A DNA stretch of 64,000 bases from Phenylobacterium sp. (GCF_013822795.1 NZ_PNLB01000015.1:62001-126000); one strand, 5' to 3'. Shown: positions 17,078 to 25,393, counted from the first letter of the stretch. Numbers and translations: made by a program. The notes: a model not told the origin generated them from the sequence alone.

Positions 17078-18568
17078 ATGCCGCGGCGCCTGATCCTCAC
17101 CGCCCTGGCCCTCCTCACCGGCTGCGCGCTGTCCGCGCCGGCCGCGGCGCAGACCACCGACACCCAGGCCATCGCCCAGATCCAGCGCGAGCTCGCCGCC
17201 CTGCGGGCCGAGAACGCCGAACTGCGCCAGCGCATGGACGCCATCACCGCCGCCCCGCCGCGCGGCCGCCCGGTCGAGGACCCGCCGGCGGCCGCCGCGC
17301 CGCCGCCCATGGCCAATCGCGAAGCCTCCCCGATCCTCTATCCGACCGAGGCGGCCGATCCCTACGCCTACGCCCAGGCGCACGAGAACTACGCCGCCTT
17401 CTCGCCGGGCCGCGGCTTCAAGCTGGCCGACACCCCGCACGGCGAGCTTGGGATCAGCGCCTACATCCTCGGCCGCTACATCAATCAACTGCCCGAGGAC
17501 GACGTCAGCTTCACCGACCACCTCGGCCGCGAGCGGCCGATCGACCCGCGCGACGACATCCAGCTGCAGCGGATGATGATGTGGGTGAACGGCTGGGTCT
17601 ACGATCCGAAGTTCCGCTACCAGACGATCATCTGGTCGGTGAACTCGACCAACCAGGTCGCCATCGCCGGCGCCCTCACCTACCACTTCAACGAGGCGGT
17701 GGAGCTGGGGATCGGCATCAACCGCCTGCCGGGCAGCTACACCATGATGGGCTCACACCCTTACTGGTACGCCCCCGATCGGGTGATGGCCGACGAGTTC
17801 TTCCGCCCCGGCATGACCAGCGGCGTCTGGGCGACCGGCGAGGTGCTGCCGCGGCTGCACTACATGGCCATGCTCGGCGACAATCTCAGCCAACTCGGCA
17901 TCAGCGCCGCCAAGCTGACCCGCAACAACGCCTGGGGTCTGGGGCTGTGGTGGATGCCGACCACCGGCGAGTTCGGACCGCGCGGCGGCATGGGCGACTA
18001 CGAGCAGCACCAACGGCTCGCCACCCGGTTCGGGGCCCACTACGTCCACAGCCGCGAGGACCGCTTCAACCAGGCCGACATCTCCAGCCCGGACAACACC
18101 CAGATCCGGCTGTCGGACTCCACCCTGCTGTTCGAGACCAGCTCGCTGGCCCCGGGCGTCACCATCGACGAGGCCGACTTCGACCTGGTGGCGCTGAACG
18201 CCGGCCTGAAATACCGCGGCTGGGCCCTGCACGCCGAGGGCTACTACCGCCGGCTCGGCGACTTCGACGCCGACGGCCTGCTGCCGCTGAGCGAGATCGA
18301 GGACACCGGCTTCTACGTTCAGGGCTCCTACGACGTGCTGCCCCGGAAGCTGCAGCTCTATGCCGGGACCTCGCAGATCTACGGCGAGTTCGGCGACGCC
18401 TCGGAATACCTGCTCGGCGTCAACTGGTTCCCGTTCAAGACCCGCAACGTGAAGGTCAACGGCATGGTCATCGACGTGAACAACTCGGCGGTGAACAGCG
18501 TGTTCGGCTACTATGTCGGCGGCCAGGACGGCACCACCGTCACCGCCGCCATCGACCTGCTCTACTGA
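17078..18568 (+). CDS. Outer-membrane porin, OprO/OprP-like
   Basis: A 496-residue outer-membrane protein. Signal peptide at residues 1-25 (cleavage after APAAAQ), then a short coiled coil (IQRELAALRAENAELRQRMD, about 30-50), a Pro/Ala linker, and an alternating beta-strand barrel to the C-terminal LLY. N-terminal coiled coil plus barrel is the layout of phosphate-selective porin O/P relatives. LLTGC resembles a lipobox but lies inside a normal signal peptide. GGAGG lies just upstream of the ATG. The gene follows the metallophosphoesterase, which fits release and uptake of phosphate, but selectivity cannot be read from sequence. Its stop overlaps the next gene's stop on the other strand by 7 bases. 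Confidence 0.8.
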   Translation: MPRRLILTALALLTGCALSAPAAAQTTDTQAIAQIQRELAALRAENAELRQRMDAITAAPPRGRPVEDPPAAAAPPPMANREASPILYPTEAADPYAYAQAHENYAAFSPGRGFKLADTPHGELGISAYILGRYINQLPEDDVSFTDHLGRERPIDPRDDIQLQRMMMWVNGWVYDPKFRYQTIIWSVNSTNQVAIAGALTYHFNEAVELGIGINRLPGSYTMMGSHPYWYAPDRVMADEFFRPGMTSGVWATGEVLPRLHYMAMLGDNLSQLGISAAKLTRNNAWGLGLWWMPTTGEFGPRGGMGDYEQHQRLATRFGAHYVHSREDRFNQADISSPDNTQIRLSDSTLLFETSSLAPGVTIDEADFDLVALNAGLKYRGWALHAEGYYRRLGDFDADGLLPLSEIEDTGFYVQGSYDVLPRKLQLYAGTSQIYGEFGDASEYLLGVNWFPFKTRNVKVNGMVIDVNNSAVNSVFGYYVGGQDGTTVTAAIDLLY

Positions 18569-18879
18569 CGCGCGCGGCGGATCCGGCGCCAGATCAGCCC
18601 GGCGAGCACGCAGCCCGCCAGCACCATCGTCCACGTCATCGCCGCCTGACCGACCACGCCCCACACGATATCCAGGCCGAAATTACGCTGGTCGTGGTCG
18701 GTCGGGTCGGCGGTGAACAGCCGCACGGTCACCGCCGCATAAGCGAGCCAGGGCGGGGCCAGACAGATCGCCAGCGCCGCCATGCGCCCGCGCCCGTACT
18801 CGCGCGACCAGAACGCCGCCGTGACGAAGCCCGCTAGGGCCAGCAGGCCGAATCCAAGAAGCCAGAACATCGCACCCAC
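18562..18879 (-). CDS. Small integral membrane protein, function unknown
   Basis: A 105-residue hydrophobic protein with about three membrane helices: MFWLLGFGLLALAGFVTAAF near the N-terminus, a second around 33-50 (LAICLAPPWLAYAAVTV) and a third around 75-95 (AAMTWTMVLAGCVLAGLI), ending in a basic RRIRRARQ tail. The in-frame ATG three codons later is an equally good start. I do not recognise a family. Convergent with the porin gene, stops overlapping by 7 bases. Confidence 0.65.
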   Translation of the reverse strand: MGAMFWLLGFGLLALAGFVTAAFWSREYGRGRMAALAICLAPPWLAYAAVTVRLFTADPTDHDQRNFGLDIVWGVVGQAAMTWTMVLAGCVLAGLIWRRIRRARQ

Positions 18880-18954
18880 CCGAAGGCCTAGTGGACCCGG
18901 ACGGTGGCGCAGGGTGCGTTAAGGCGATGTTGCCGACGCGCCGACCCTAGTCGG

Positions 18955-19371
18955 CTAGGCGGCCCGCTTGTCGTCGAGGAAGGTCTCGCTGTGCGCGTGG
19001 CACTCCCAGCCCTTGGGACCCTTGACCCAGGTGGAGCTGTCGGCGGCGTGCAGTTCGGCGGTCTTGCCGTCCATCGTCACGTTCTGGCGCACCGTGTAGG
19101 CGATGATCGCCACGTTCGGCGCCGGCGTGGCGACCTCGACGTCGTCGAACGCGTAGGCGTTCAGCGCCCAGCCGCCCTCCTCGGTCATCTTTCCCATCTT
19201 GTCCTTGGCGATGCTCATCACGCCACGGGCCCCGGTCACCAGGCTGTTGTCGCCGGAAAGCGCGGCGGCCCGTCCGCCGTCCTTGGCTTTCATCGCGTCC
19301 CAGTAGGACCTCTCCAGGGCGATGATCTCGTCACAGGTGGGCTTGGCCAGGTCAGCCATCGGGGCCTCCAT
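18955..19371 (-). CDS. NTF2-like (SnoaL/DUF4440-type) protein
   Basis: A 138-residue protein with the NTF2-like pattern: an N-terminal helix ending in ALERSYWDAMKAKDGGRAAALSGDN, then strands with VEVATPAPNVAIIAYTVRQNV and STWVKGPKGWECHAHSETF. DUF4440 proteins of this type have no assigned reaction. MADLAKPT (start at 19359) may be the true N-terminus, since MEAP adds little. It is divergent from the small SDHAF4-like gene. No signal peptide, so cytosolic. Confidence 0.75.
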   Translation of the reverse strand: MEAPMADLAKPTCDEIIALERSYWDAMKAKDGGRAAALSGDNSLVTGARGVMSIAKDKMGKMTEEGGWALNAYAFDDVEVATPAPNVAIIAYTVRQNVTMDGKTAELHAADSSTWVKGPKGWECHAHSETFLDDKRAA

Positions 19372-19464
19372 TGCATTGGTCGCTGCATGGAAATCACCGC
19401 GCCGACGACGCGGTTCCCCTGCCGCGCCCTAGCGCCCGGCGCCGCGAGGCTCTATCTCCCCCTC

Positions 19465-19659
19465 ATGAGCGAACCGCCCAACGCCGCCCCCGGGAAGGTG
19501 CTGACCCCCGCCGCCCGCCGCGCCCTGGAAGAGGCCGCCGCGCGTCACGCCGCCGAGCAGGAACGCCAGGCCCGCGAGGCCGAGCTCGGCGGTCCCACCG
19601 GCCCCGAGCCGACCCGCTTCGGCGACTGGGAGCGCAAGGGCATCGCCGTCGACTTCTGA
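19465..19659 (+). CDS. SDHAF4-like succinate dehydrogenase assembly protein (DUF1674)
   Basis: A 64-residue protein. The C-terminal signature GGPTGPEPTRFGDWERKGIAVDF (residues 42-64) is diagnostic of the DUF1674/SDHAF4 family, which binds flavinylated SdhA and promotes assembly of succinate dehydrogenase. The N-terminal half is an Ala/Glu/Arg-rich helix. The ATG at 19465 was chosen because family members are 60-110 residues long and the upstream in-frame sequence is antisense to the neighbouring gene. No sdh genes are nearby. Confidence 0.85.
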   Translation: MSEPPNAAPGKVLTPAARRALEEAAARHAAEQERQAREAELGGPTGPEPTRFGDWERKGIAVDF

Positions 19660-19691
19660 ACCCGCTGCAGGCGCAGCAAGTCAGTCTTAGT

Positions 19692-19800
19692 TCCTCCCCC
19701 GTTGGGGGAGGTGGCGCGCAAAGCGCGACGGAGGGGGCCTGCTGAGTCCGAAGTCCCCCTCAGTCAGCCATGCGGCTGACAGCTCCCCAGCGGGGGAGCA
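19692..19800 (+). repeat. Class B intergenic palindromic repeat
   Basis: CCTCCCCCGTTGGGGGAGG, then GCGCGCAAAGCGCGAC, GCTGAGTC (GANTC site), CAGTCAGCCATGCGGCTGAC, and CCCCAGCGGGGGAGCA. It fills the gap before pyrF. Confidence 0.8.
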
Positions 19801-19812
19801 ACTGGCCTTCAC

Positions 19813-20526
19813 TCAGACCCCCGCCATCTCGCCGGCCACCCGCAGGGCGGCCGCGTGCGGGTCGTTGGCCGCCGTGATCGGCCGGCCGCAAACGATGTGG
19901 CTGGCCCCGGCGCGCAGGGCGTCGGCCGGGGTAGCCGCGCGGGCCTGGTCGTTCTTGGCCGACCAGTCGGGGCGCACGCCGGGCGTGACCACCAGGAAGT
20001 CCTTGCCGCCCAGCTTGCGGGCCAGTTCGGCCTCGTGCGGGCTGGCGATCACCCCGTCGGCGCCGGCGGCGATCGCGTGGTGGATGCGGCGCTCGACCAG
20101 CGAGCGGGCGGTCTCGTTGAAGCCCATCTCGATCAGGTCGGCGTCGGTCAGGCTGGTCAGCACCGTCACCCCGAGGATCTTCAGGTTCGAGCGGCCGCGC
20201 CCCTGGACGGCGGCCTTCAGCACCTGCGGCTCGGCGTGGACCGTCAGGAAGTCGCAGCCGGTCTCGGCCAGCACCGCGGCCGAGCGCTGGACGGTGGTTC
20301 CGATGTCGTGGAGCTTCCAGTCGAGGAACACCTGCTTGCCCTGCGCCTTCAGCTCCTGGGCCAGGGTCATGCCGCCGCCGGTGGCGAACAGCTCCAAGCC
20401 CACCTTGTAAAAGCTGACCGCCTCGCCCAGCGCCTCGACCAGGGCGCGGGCCTCGGTCAGCGTCGGCACGTCCAGCGGGACGATCAGGCGCGGGTCGGCG
20501 CGCACGGGAGCTTCGGTGACGGCCAT
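19813..20526 (-). CDS. pyrF: Orotidine 5'-phosphate decarboxylase
   Basis: Last step of UMP synthesis: decarboxylation of OMP. It has 237 residues. RLIVPLDVPTLTEARALVE opens the TIM barrel, and VFLDWKLHDIGTTVQRSA carries the catalytic Asp-Lys-Asp set (DxKxHD). FLVVTPGVRPD and ASHIVCGRPITAANDPHAAA form the phosphate-binding end. The first ten residues are an unremarkable extension. It is a single gene, divergent from marC, with a class B repeat downstream. Confidence 0.97.
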   Translation of the reverse strand: MAVTEAPVRADPRLIVPLDVPTLTEARALVEALGEAVSFYKVGLELFATGGGMTLAQELKAQGKQVFLDWKLHDIGTTVQRSAAVLAETGCDFLTVHAEPQVLKAAVQGRGRSNLKILGVTVLTSLTDADLIEMGFNETARSLVERRIHHAIAAGADGVIASPHEAELARKLGGKDFLVVTPGVRPDWSAKNDQARAATPADALRAGASHIVCGRPITAANDPHAAALRVAGEMAGV

Positions 20527-20604
20527 GACGGCGTCCTTTCAGGCAGGCGCGCGCTTCCGCTGCGGGCGGTCGGCGGGCGTGGCGAATTGGGCTAAGACGC
20601 GTGC

Positions 20605-21297
20605 ATGAGCCAGTGGGACTTCGCCGTCAACTTCTTCGTCGCCCTGTTCGCGCTGATCGACCCGATCGGCAACGTCCCGCTGTTCGCGGCGGCGACCAAC
20701 GGCGTGAAGTCCAAGGACGCCCGACTGATCTCGGTCTACATCGCCCTCTTCGTCCTCGGCTTCCTGACCTTCTTCTATTTCTCGGGCCTGTCGCTGCTCG
20801 AGTTCTTCGGCATCTCGCTCCCGGCCTTCCGCATCGCCGGCGGGGTGATCCTGTTCCTGCTCGGCCTGGAGATGGCGCGCGACGACTTTACCGCCGCCTT
20901 CGCCGGAGCGGCCGACGAGGAGGCCCCGGTCGGCGAGGGCCGCGCCCACGCCCGCCGCCGCTTCGAGCGGATGATCGTCCCGTTCGCCATGCCGCTGCTG
21001 ATCGGGCCTGGTGCGATTTCGACCGTGGTCATCTACGCCAGCGAGGCCAAGCAGTTCGGGCTGTCTGGCGCCGCGGTCGGGGTGGCGGTGATCGCCGCCC
21101 TGTCGCTGATCACCATGCTGATCTTCTGGGCGACGCCGCTGATCAGCCGCCTGCTCGGCCGGATCGGCCTGACCATCGTCGTGCGGGTGCTGGGCCTGAT
21201 CCTCTGCGCCCTGGCCGTGCAGTTCATCCTCGCCGGCATCGCCGAGTCGACCGCCGGCGTCATTCTGCGCGAAGCCGCCGCCCCCTACGCGAAGTAG
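20605..21297 (+). CDS. MarC family integral membrane protein (UPF0056)
   Basis: A 230-residue inner-membrane protein with six predicted helices. The family signature lies at the N-terminus (FFVALFALIDPIGNVPLFAAA), with GGVILFLLGLEM at about 80-90 and MPLLIGPGAISTVVIYAS at about 128-145. A charged cytoplasmic loop (about 98-118, Arg/Glu-rich) is typical. MarC was once linked to multiple antibiotic resistance, but the activity is unknown. Divergent from pyrF with 78 bases between. Confidence 0.9.
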   Translation: MSQWDFAVNFFVALFALIDPIGNVPLFAAATNGVKSKDARLISVYIALFVLGFLTFFYFSGLSLLEFFGISLPAFRIAGGVILFLLGLEMARDDFTAAFAGAADEEAPVGEGRAHARRRFERMIVPFAMPLLIGPGAISTVVIYASEAKQFGLSGAAVGVAVIAALSLITMLIFWATPLISRLLGRIGLTIVVRVLGLILCALAVQFILAGIAESTAGVILREAAAPYAK

Positions 21298-21325
21298 CGC
21301 GGACTCAGGGAAGCATCGCGAAGTA

Positions 21326-21378
21326 CTCCCTCGCTCCCTTGGGGGAGAGGGCCGGGGTGAGGGGGCTGCTGACTCAGC
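21326..21378 (+). repeat. Class A repeat, left half
   Basis: CTCCCTCGCTCCCTTGGGGG to GGTGAGGGGGCTGCTGACTC, carrying a GANTC site. The right half is missing, and a class B element follows directly. Confidence 0.75.
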
Positions 21379-21393
21379 CGAGCCGCCAACACC

Positions 21394-21506
21394 CAGATCC
21401 TCCCCTCTTGGGGGAGGTGGCGCGCGTAGCGCGACGGAGGGGGACTGCGGCCTCAGCAAGCCCCCTCAGTCAGCCATTCGGCTGACAGCTCCCCCAGCGG
21501 GGGAGC
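21394..21506 (+). repeat. Class B intergenic palindromic repeat
   Basis: AGATCCTCCCCTCTTGGGGG start, CGCGCGTAGCGCG hairpin, CAGTCAGCCATTCGGCTGAC hairpin, CCCCCAGCGGGGGAGCAT end. The GANTC centre is degenerate here. Confidence 0.8.
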
Positions 21507-21563
21507 ATCTCAGTCAACCGTCAGCTTCCTGCAACCTCGCCGGCGAAACCTGCCGCTCGCGGC

Positions 21564-21641
21564 CCTATCGGCAGGGTTTTCACGACTCTATCGGCAGAAA
21601 CCGCCCCTATCGGCGGGTTTTTCGCGCGCCCTGCCGATAGG
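21564..21641 (-). repeat. Three direct CTATCGGCAG repeats plus an inverted copy; possible terminator
   Basis: Direct copies occur at 21564-21575, 21588-21597 and 21606-21617 (the last with GGCGG). An inverted copy, CCCTGCCGATAGG, is at 21629-21641, two bases from the stop codon of the dehydrogenase gene. The inverted copy is a perfect 13-base match to the first direct copy and can also pair with the other two. As minus-strand RNA, CCUAUCGGC and GGG pair with CCC and GCCGAUAGG around a CGCGCGAAAAA loop. This is terminator-like but without a strong U-tract. Confidence 0.6.
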
Positions 21642-21642
21642 T

Positions 21643-22446
21643 TCAGAGCTTGCCGCGGAAACGCGGCCCCTGCGAGGCCATCAGCGCCAGCGCCCACTCG
21701 TCGGGCAGCAGCTTAACCCCAGCGGCGATCGCCTTGTTCGGCGCCCCGGGCACGCATATCGGCCGGTTTGCTTCGGCCGCCTCATAGCCGGCGGCGGCGA
21801 CCTCGTCGGCCCCCAGCCACATCCACGGCGGGGCGCTGCGGCTGATCTGCTCGCGGGTGTCGTTGACGTCGTGGAATTCCGAATAGGTGAAGCCCGGGCA
21901 CAGCGCGCTGACATGCACGCCCTTGTCGAGGGTCTCCAGGTGCAGGCTTTGGCTGGCCTTGATCAGGTAGCTCTTCACCGCGCCGTAGAGCGTCGCGCCG
22001 GGCGAGCCAGGGATCAGTCCGGCCAGCGAGGCGACGTTGACGATGCGCCCGAACCGGCGCTCGACCATGCCCGACAGCACCCGGTAGGCCAGCTCGGTCG
22101 GGGCGGTCAGCATCACCCGAAGGAAGGCCTCGTGGGTCTCCCAGCCGGACTCGAGGAACGCCCCCGGCACGCCGTAACCGGCGTTGTTGACCAACACGTC
22201 GACGCCCCGGCCGTGGGCGGCGAGGTGGTCGAGGATCAGGCCCGGCGCGTCCGGGTCGGCAAGGTCGGCGGCGAAGGTCAGGGTCTCGACGCCGTGGCCC
22301 AGGGAAATCTCCTCGGCCAGGCGCTCCAGCCGGTCGGCCCGGCGGGCGGTCAGGGCCACGTCATAGCCGTGGCTGGCGTAGATCTTGGCGAAGGCCGCGC
22401 CGATCCCGGCCGAGGCTCCCGTCACCAGCGCCAATCTGCGGTCCAT
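21643..22446 (-). CDS. Short-chain dehydrogenase/reductase (SDR)
   Basis: NAD(P)-dependent oxidoreductase of 267 residues. The cofactor loop is TGASAGIG near residue 9, ARRADR follows beta 2, VLVNNAGYGVPG is near 86, the catalytic Ser is in NVASLAG near 135, and Tyr/Lys are in YGAVKSY near 150. The ATG at 22446 gives MDRRLALVTGASAGIG. A longer in-frame start at 22614 would add 56 residues of basic, non-family sequence. Substrate unknown. A repeat cluster with a possible terminator sits immediately downstream. Confidence 0.9.
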   Translation of the reverse strand: MDRRLALVTGASAGIGAAFAKIYASHGYDVALTARRADRLERLAEEISLGHGVETLTFAADLADPDAPGLILDHLAAHGRGVDVLVNNAGYGVPGAFLESGWETHEAFLRVMLTAPTELAYRVLSGMVERRFGRIVNVASLAGLIPGSPGATLYGAVKSYLIKASQSLHLETLDKGVHVSALCPGFTYSEFHDVNDTREQISRSAPPWMWLGADEVAAAGYEAAEANRPICVPGAPNKAIAAGVKLLPDEWALALMASQGPRFRGKL

Positions 22447-22646
22447 CTGCCCCCCTCGCGTCCCGAACAGGGCCGAAGGTGGCGAAAGCGCGGGCAAGGT
22501 CAAGCCGGACCGGCCCGCGCAACGCTCGCGGCGGCGTGACGCTGGCACGCGGCGATTGTACGTTGGCGAGATTGGGTGTAATCGCGCCCGCCTTTGCGGC
22601 ATCGGGCCGCGCATGGGAGCCTCTGTCGTGTTCCCGGAGACCTTGA

Positions 22647-24563
22647 ATGGCTGACTCAGCCGGCGTCGCTCAAGAAGCGACCGAGGAATCTCACGCCCAC
22701 AAGCGGGAAAGCTTCGCCGCCCTGGCCCTCGGGGCCATCGGCGTCGTGTTCGGCGACATCGGCACCAGCCCGCTCTACGCGATGAAGGAAGCGCTGCATC
22801 ACTCGCGCTCCGGCGGGGCCAGCGAGCTGGCGGTGCTGGGCGTGGTGTCGCTGGTGATTTGGGCGCTGATCCTGATCGTCACCATCAAGTACGTCGTCTT
22901 CCTGATGCGGGCCGACAACAAGGGCGAGGGCGGCACCCTGGCCCTGATGGCGCTGGCCCAGCGCAGCCTGCCCCAGCGCTCGGCCTGGGTGTTCTTCCTG
23001 GGGGTGATCGGGGCGGCGCTGTTCTATGGCGACGGCATCATCACCCCGGCCATCTCGGTGCTCTCGGCGGTCGAAGGCCTCAAGGAGGCGCCCGGCGTCG
23101 GCAACGGCATCGAGCCTTATCTGGTGCCGATCGCCGCCGGCGTGCTCGTGGCCCTGTTCATGGTTCAGGCGCGCGGCACCCATCGCGTGGCCGCCTTCTT
23201 CGGGCCGATCATGGCCCTGTGGTTCCTGGTGCTCGGCGGCCTTGGGGTGTTCCACATCTCCGACGACTGGTCGATCCTGCGCGCCTTCAGCCCCCACTAC
23301 GGGGTCAAGTTCCTGCTCGACGACGGGCTGATCGGCTTCGTTATCCTCGGCAGCGTGTTCCTCGCGGTCACCGGGGCCGAGGCGCTCTACGCCGACATGG
23401 GCCACTTCGGGCTGAAGCCGATCCGCGTCTCCTGGCTGTTCTTCGCCCTGCCCTGCCTGGCGCTGAACTATCTGGGCCAGGGCGCCAACGTGCTCGCCCA
23501 CCCTGAATCGCGCTTCAATCCGTTCTGGGAAATGGTCCCCGAGATCGCCTACTGGCCGGTGCTGGTGTTCGCCACCGCCGCCACCGTCATCGCCAGCCAG
23601 GCGGTGATCACCGGCGCCTTTTCGATGACCCAGCAGGCGGTGCAGCTGGGCCTGCTGCCGCGCATCGACATCCGCCGCACGTCCGAGACCCAGGCCGGCC
23701 AGATCTACGTTCCGCAGGTGAACACCTATCTGATGATCGGCGTGCTGGTGCTGCTGTTCACCTTCCAGAACTCCTCGTCGCTGGCCGCCGCCTACGGCAT
23801 CGCGGTGACCGGCGCGATGTTCGTCGACACCCTGCTGTTCTTCGTGATCATCAGGCACATGTGGAAGCGGCCGCTGTGGCAGGCCGCGCTCGGGGCCGGC
23901 GCGTTCGGCGCCATCGACCTGGTGTTCATCGGCTCGAACCTGCTGAAGATCCCGGACGGGGCCTGGATGCCGCTGGTGATGGGCGGCTTCCTGGTGCTGA
24001 TCATGTGGACCTGGACGCGCGGCGCCCAGATCCTCAGCGAGAAGACCCGCCGCGACTCCGTGCCCCTGATCGAGCTCTCCGAGATCCTCAAGGCCCGCGC
24101 CCCGCACCGCGCTCCCGGCACCGCGATCTTCCTGACCTCCGATCCGGACATCGCGCCGGTCGCCCTGATGCACAACCTCAAGCACAACAAGGTTCTGCAC
24201 GAGAAGAACATCATCCTGACCGTGGTCACCGCCGAGACCCCGCGGGTGCGCGAGAACGACCGCATCCGCATCGAGCCGGTCAACGACGACTTCAAGAAGG
24301 TGTTCATCTCCTACGGCTTCATGGAGAGCCCGAACCTGCCCAAGGCGCTGGGGCTCTGCCGCAAGCTCGGCCTGAAGTTCGACATCATGGCCACCAGCTT
24401 CTTCCTCGGCCGCCGCTCGATCATTCCTTCGGCCCAGTCGGGCATGCCGCTCTGGCAGGACAAGATCTTCATTTTCCTCATGAAAAATGCGGCCAACCCG
24501 ACCGACTTCTACAAAATCCCGCCTGGCCGCGTCGTGGAGCTGGGCACCCAGGTGAGCGTCTGA
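22647..24563 (+). CDS. kup: KUP family potassium uptake protein
   Basis: Potassium/proton symporter of the inner membrane; 638 residues, the usual length. It opens with a hydrophilic stretch and then the family motif GAIGVVFGDIGTSPLYAMKE (about 28-47). GEGGTLALMAL (about 94-104) and FFGPIMALWFLVL (about 186-198) follow, with 12 hydrophobic segments in all and a C-terminal cytosolic domain (from about 480). The stop TGA overlaps the ATG of the next gene, so the downstream small protein is translationally coupled. Confidence 0.95.
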   Translation: MADSAGVAQEATEESHAHKRESFAALALGAIGVVFGDIGTSPLYAMKEALHHSRSGGASELAVLGVVSLVIWALILIVTIKYVVFLMRADNKGEGGTLALMALAQRSLPQRSAWVFFLGVIGAALFYGDGIITPAISVLSAVEGLKEAPGVGNGIEPYLVPIAAGVLVALFMVQARGTHRVAAFFGPIMALWFLVLGGLGVFHISDDWSILRAFSPHYGVKFLLDDGLIGFVILGSVFLAVTGAEALYADMGHFGLKPIRVSWLFFALPCLALNYLGQGANVLAHPESRFNPFWEMVPEIAYWPVLVFATAATVIASQAVITGAFSMTQQAVQLGLLPRIDIRRTSETQAGQIYVPQVNTYLMIGVLVLLFTFQNSSSLAAAYGIAVTGAMFVDTLLFFVIIRHMWKRPLWQAALGAGAFGAIDLVFIGSNLLKIPDGAWMPLVMGGFLVLIMWTWTRGAQILSEKTRRDSVPLIELSEILKARAPHRAPGTAIFLTSDPDIAPVALMHNLKHNKVLHEKNIILTVVTAETPRVRENDRIRIEPVNDDFKKVFISYGFMESPNLPKALGLCRKLGLKFDIMATSFFLGRRSIIPSAQSGMPLWQDKIFIFLMKNAANPTDFYKIPPGRVVELGTQVSV

Positions 24564-24907
24564 TGAATGTCCTGAGTATCGCCGCCGACACGCTGTGGAT
24601 CATCGCGTTGTCGATCATGGCCGGCGCCGCGCGGGTGGCCTGGCGGCGGATGGACGCCGACGTGATGGTGCCGATGATCGGGACCTGGCGGCTGCCGCGA
24701 AACCTGGCGCTGATCATCCCGGTCGCTGCGGCCTTCGCGTTCGGCATGGCCCTGTTGTGGGGCCATCGCCACGCCGCCGGCCTGTCCTACAACGTGATCT
24801 TCTTCGGCCTGCGCGCGACCCTGGCCGCGATCATCGCCATGCTGCACCTGCAGTGGCTGAAAGGCGCCCTGGCGACGCTGGAGTCCGAAGGCGCCCTGAA
24901 GTCCTGA
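24563..24907 (+). CDS. Small membrane protein translationally coupled to kup
   Basis: A 114-residue protein whose ATG shares one base with the kup stop codon (TGATG at 24561-24565). Three hydrophobic stretches are visible: residues 5-24 (SIAADTLWIIALSIMAGAA), about 48-66 (LALIIPVAAAFAFGMALLW) and about 75-95 (YNVIFFGLRATLAAIIAML). I do not recognise a family. The coupling suggests a role linked to potassium transport, but this is inference only. It ends 4 bases before the convergent Lrp-type regulator. Confidence 0.7.
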   Translation: MNVLSIAADTLWIIALSIMAGAARVAWRRMDADVMVPMIGTWRLPRNLALIIPVAAAFAFGMALLWGHRHAAGLSYNVIFFGLRATLAAIIAMLHLQWLKGALATLESEGALKS

Positions 24908-24918
24908 GCTCTCAGGAC
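24901..24918. terminator. Palindrome spanning both stop codons of convergent genes
   Basis: GTCCTGAG-CT-CTCAGGAC is a perfect 8-bp inverted repeat. It contains the plus-strand stop TGA (24905-24907) and the minus-strand stop (24914-24912) as mirror images. It could act as a small bidirectional transcript end; there is no U-tract. Confidence 0.4.
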
Positions 24919-25373
24919 AGCGGGATCTCATAGCTGCGCTTGACGGTCTCCATCGGCACGTCGGTCTTGACGCTCTGCACGCTGGGGATCCGCGTCAGGT
25001 GGTCGGCCTGGAAGCGCCAGTAGCTGTTGAGATCCGCCGTCACGATGCGCAGCAGCGCATCGCACTCGCCGGTCGTCAGATAGCACTCGACGACCTCTGG
25101 GAAGCGCCGCACCGCCTCGGCGAACTGGTTCGTCATCGCCGCATCCTGGGTCTTGAACCAGACCCGGGCGAACACGGTCAGCCCGACCCCGACCTTGGCC
25201 CCGTCGACGACCGCCACGTAGCGCTCGATCACCCCGGCCTCCTCGAGCAGCCGCACCCGGCGCAGGCAGGGCGACGGCGAGAGTCCCACCTCCTTGGCGA
25301 GCTCGATATTCTGCATGCGGCCGTCGCGCTGCAGGGCGCGGAGGATGCGCCGATCGATGGCGTCGAGTTTCAT
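24912..25373 (-). CDS. Lrp/AsnC family transcriptional regulator
   Basis: A 153-residue amino-acid-responsive regulator. N-terminal HTH (DAIDRRILRALQRDGRMQNI, ELAKEVGLSPSPCLRRVRLL, residues 4-45), a linker strand (GVIERYVAVVD), and a RAM/AREA ligand domain with VECYLTTGECDALLRIV near 95-110. The SPSPCLRR recognition helix matches Lrp-type members of alphaproteobacteria. Divergent from argG, with an inverted repeat in between, which makes control of argG or of itself plausible. Confidence 0.92.
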   Translation of the reverse strand: MKLDAIDRRILRALQRDGRMQNIELAKEVGLSPSPCLRRVRLLEEAGVIERYVAVVDGAKVGVGLTVFARVWFKTQDAAMTNQFAEAVRRFPEVVECYLTTGECDALLRIVTADLNSYWRFQADHLTRIPSVQSVKTDVPMETVKRSYEIPLS

Positions 25374-25393
25374 TGGCGCCTGGCGCCCCTAGC

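Noticed and set aside
22447..22646. A riboswitch or other leader element upstream of kup.
   Set aside because: I looked for conserved riboswitch blocks in the 200-base gap and found none. Only ordinary GC-rich sequence was seen.
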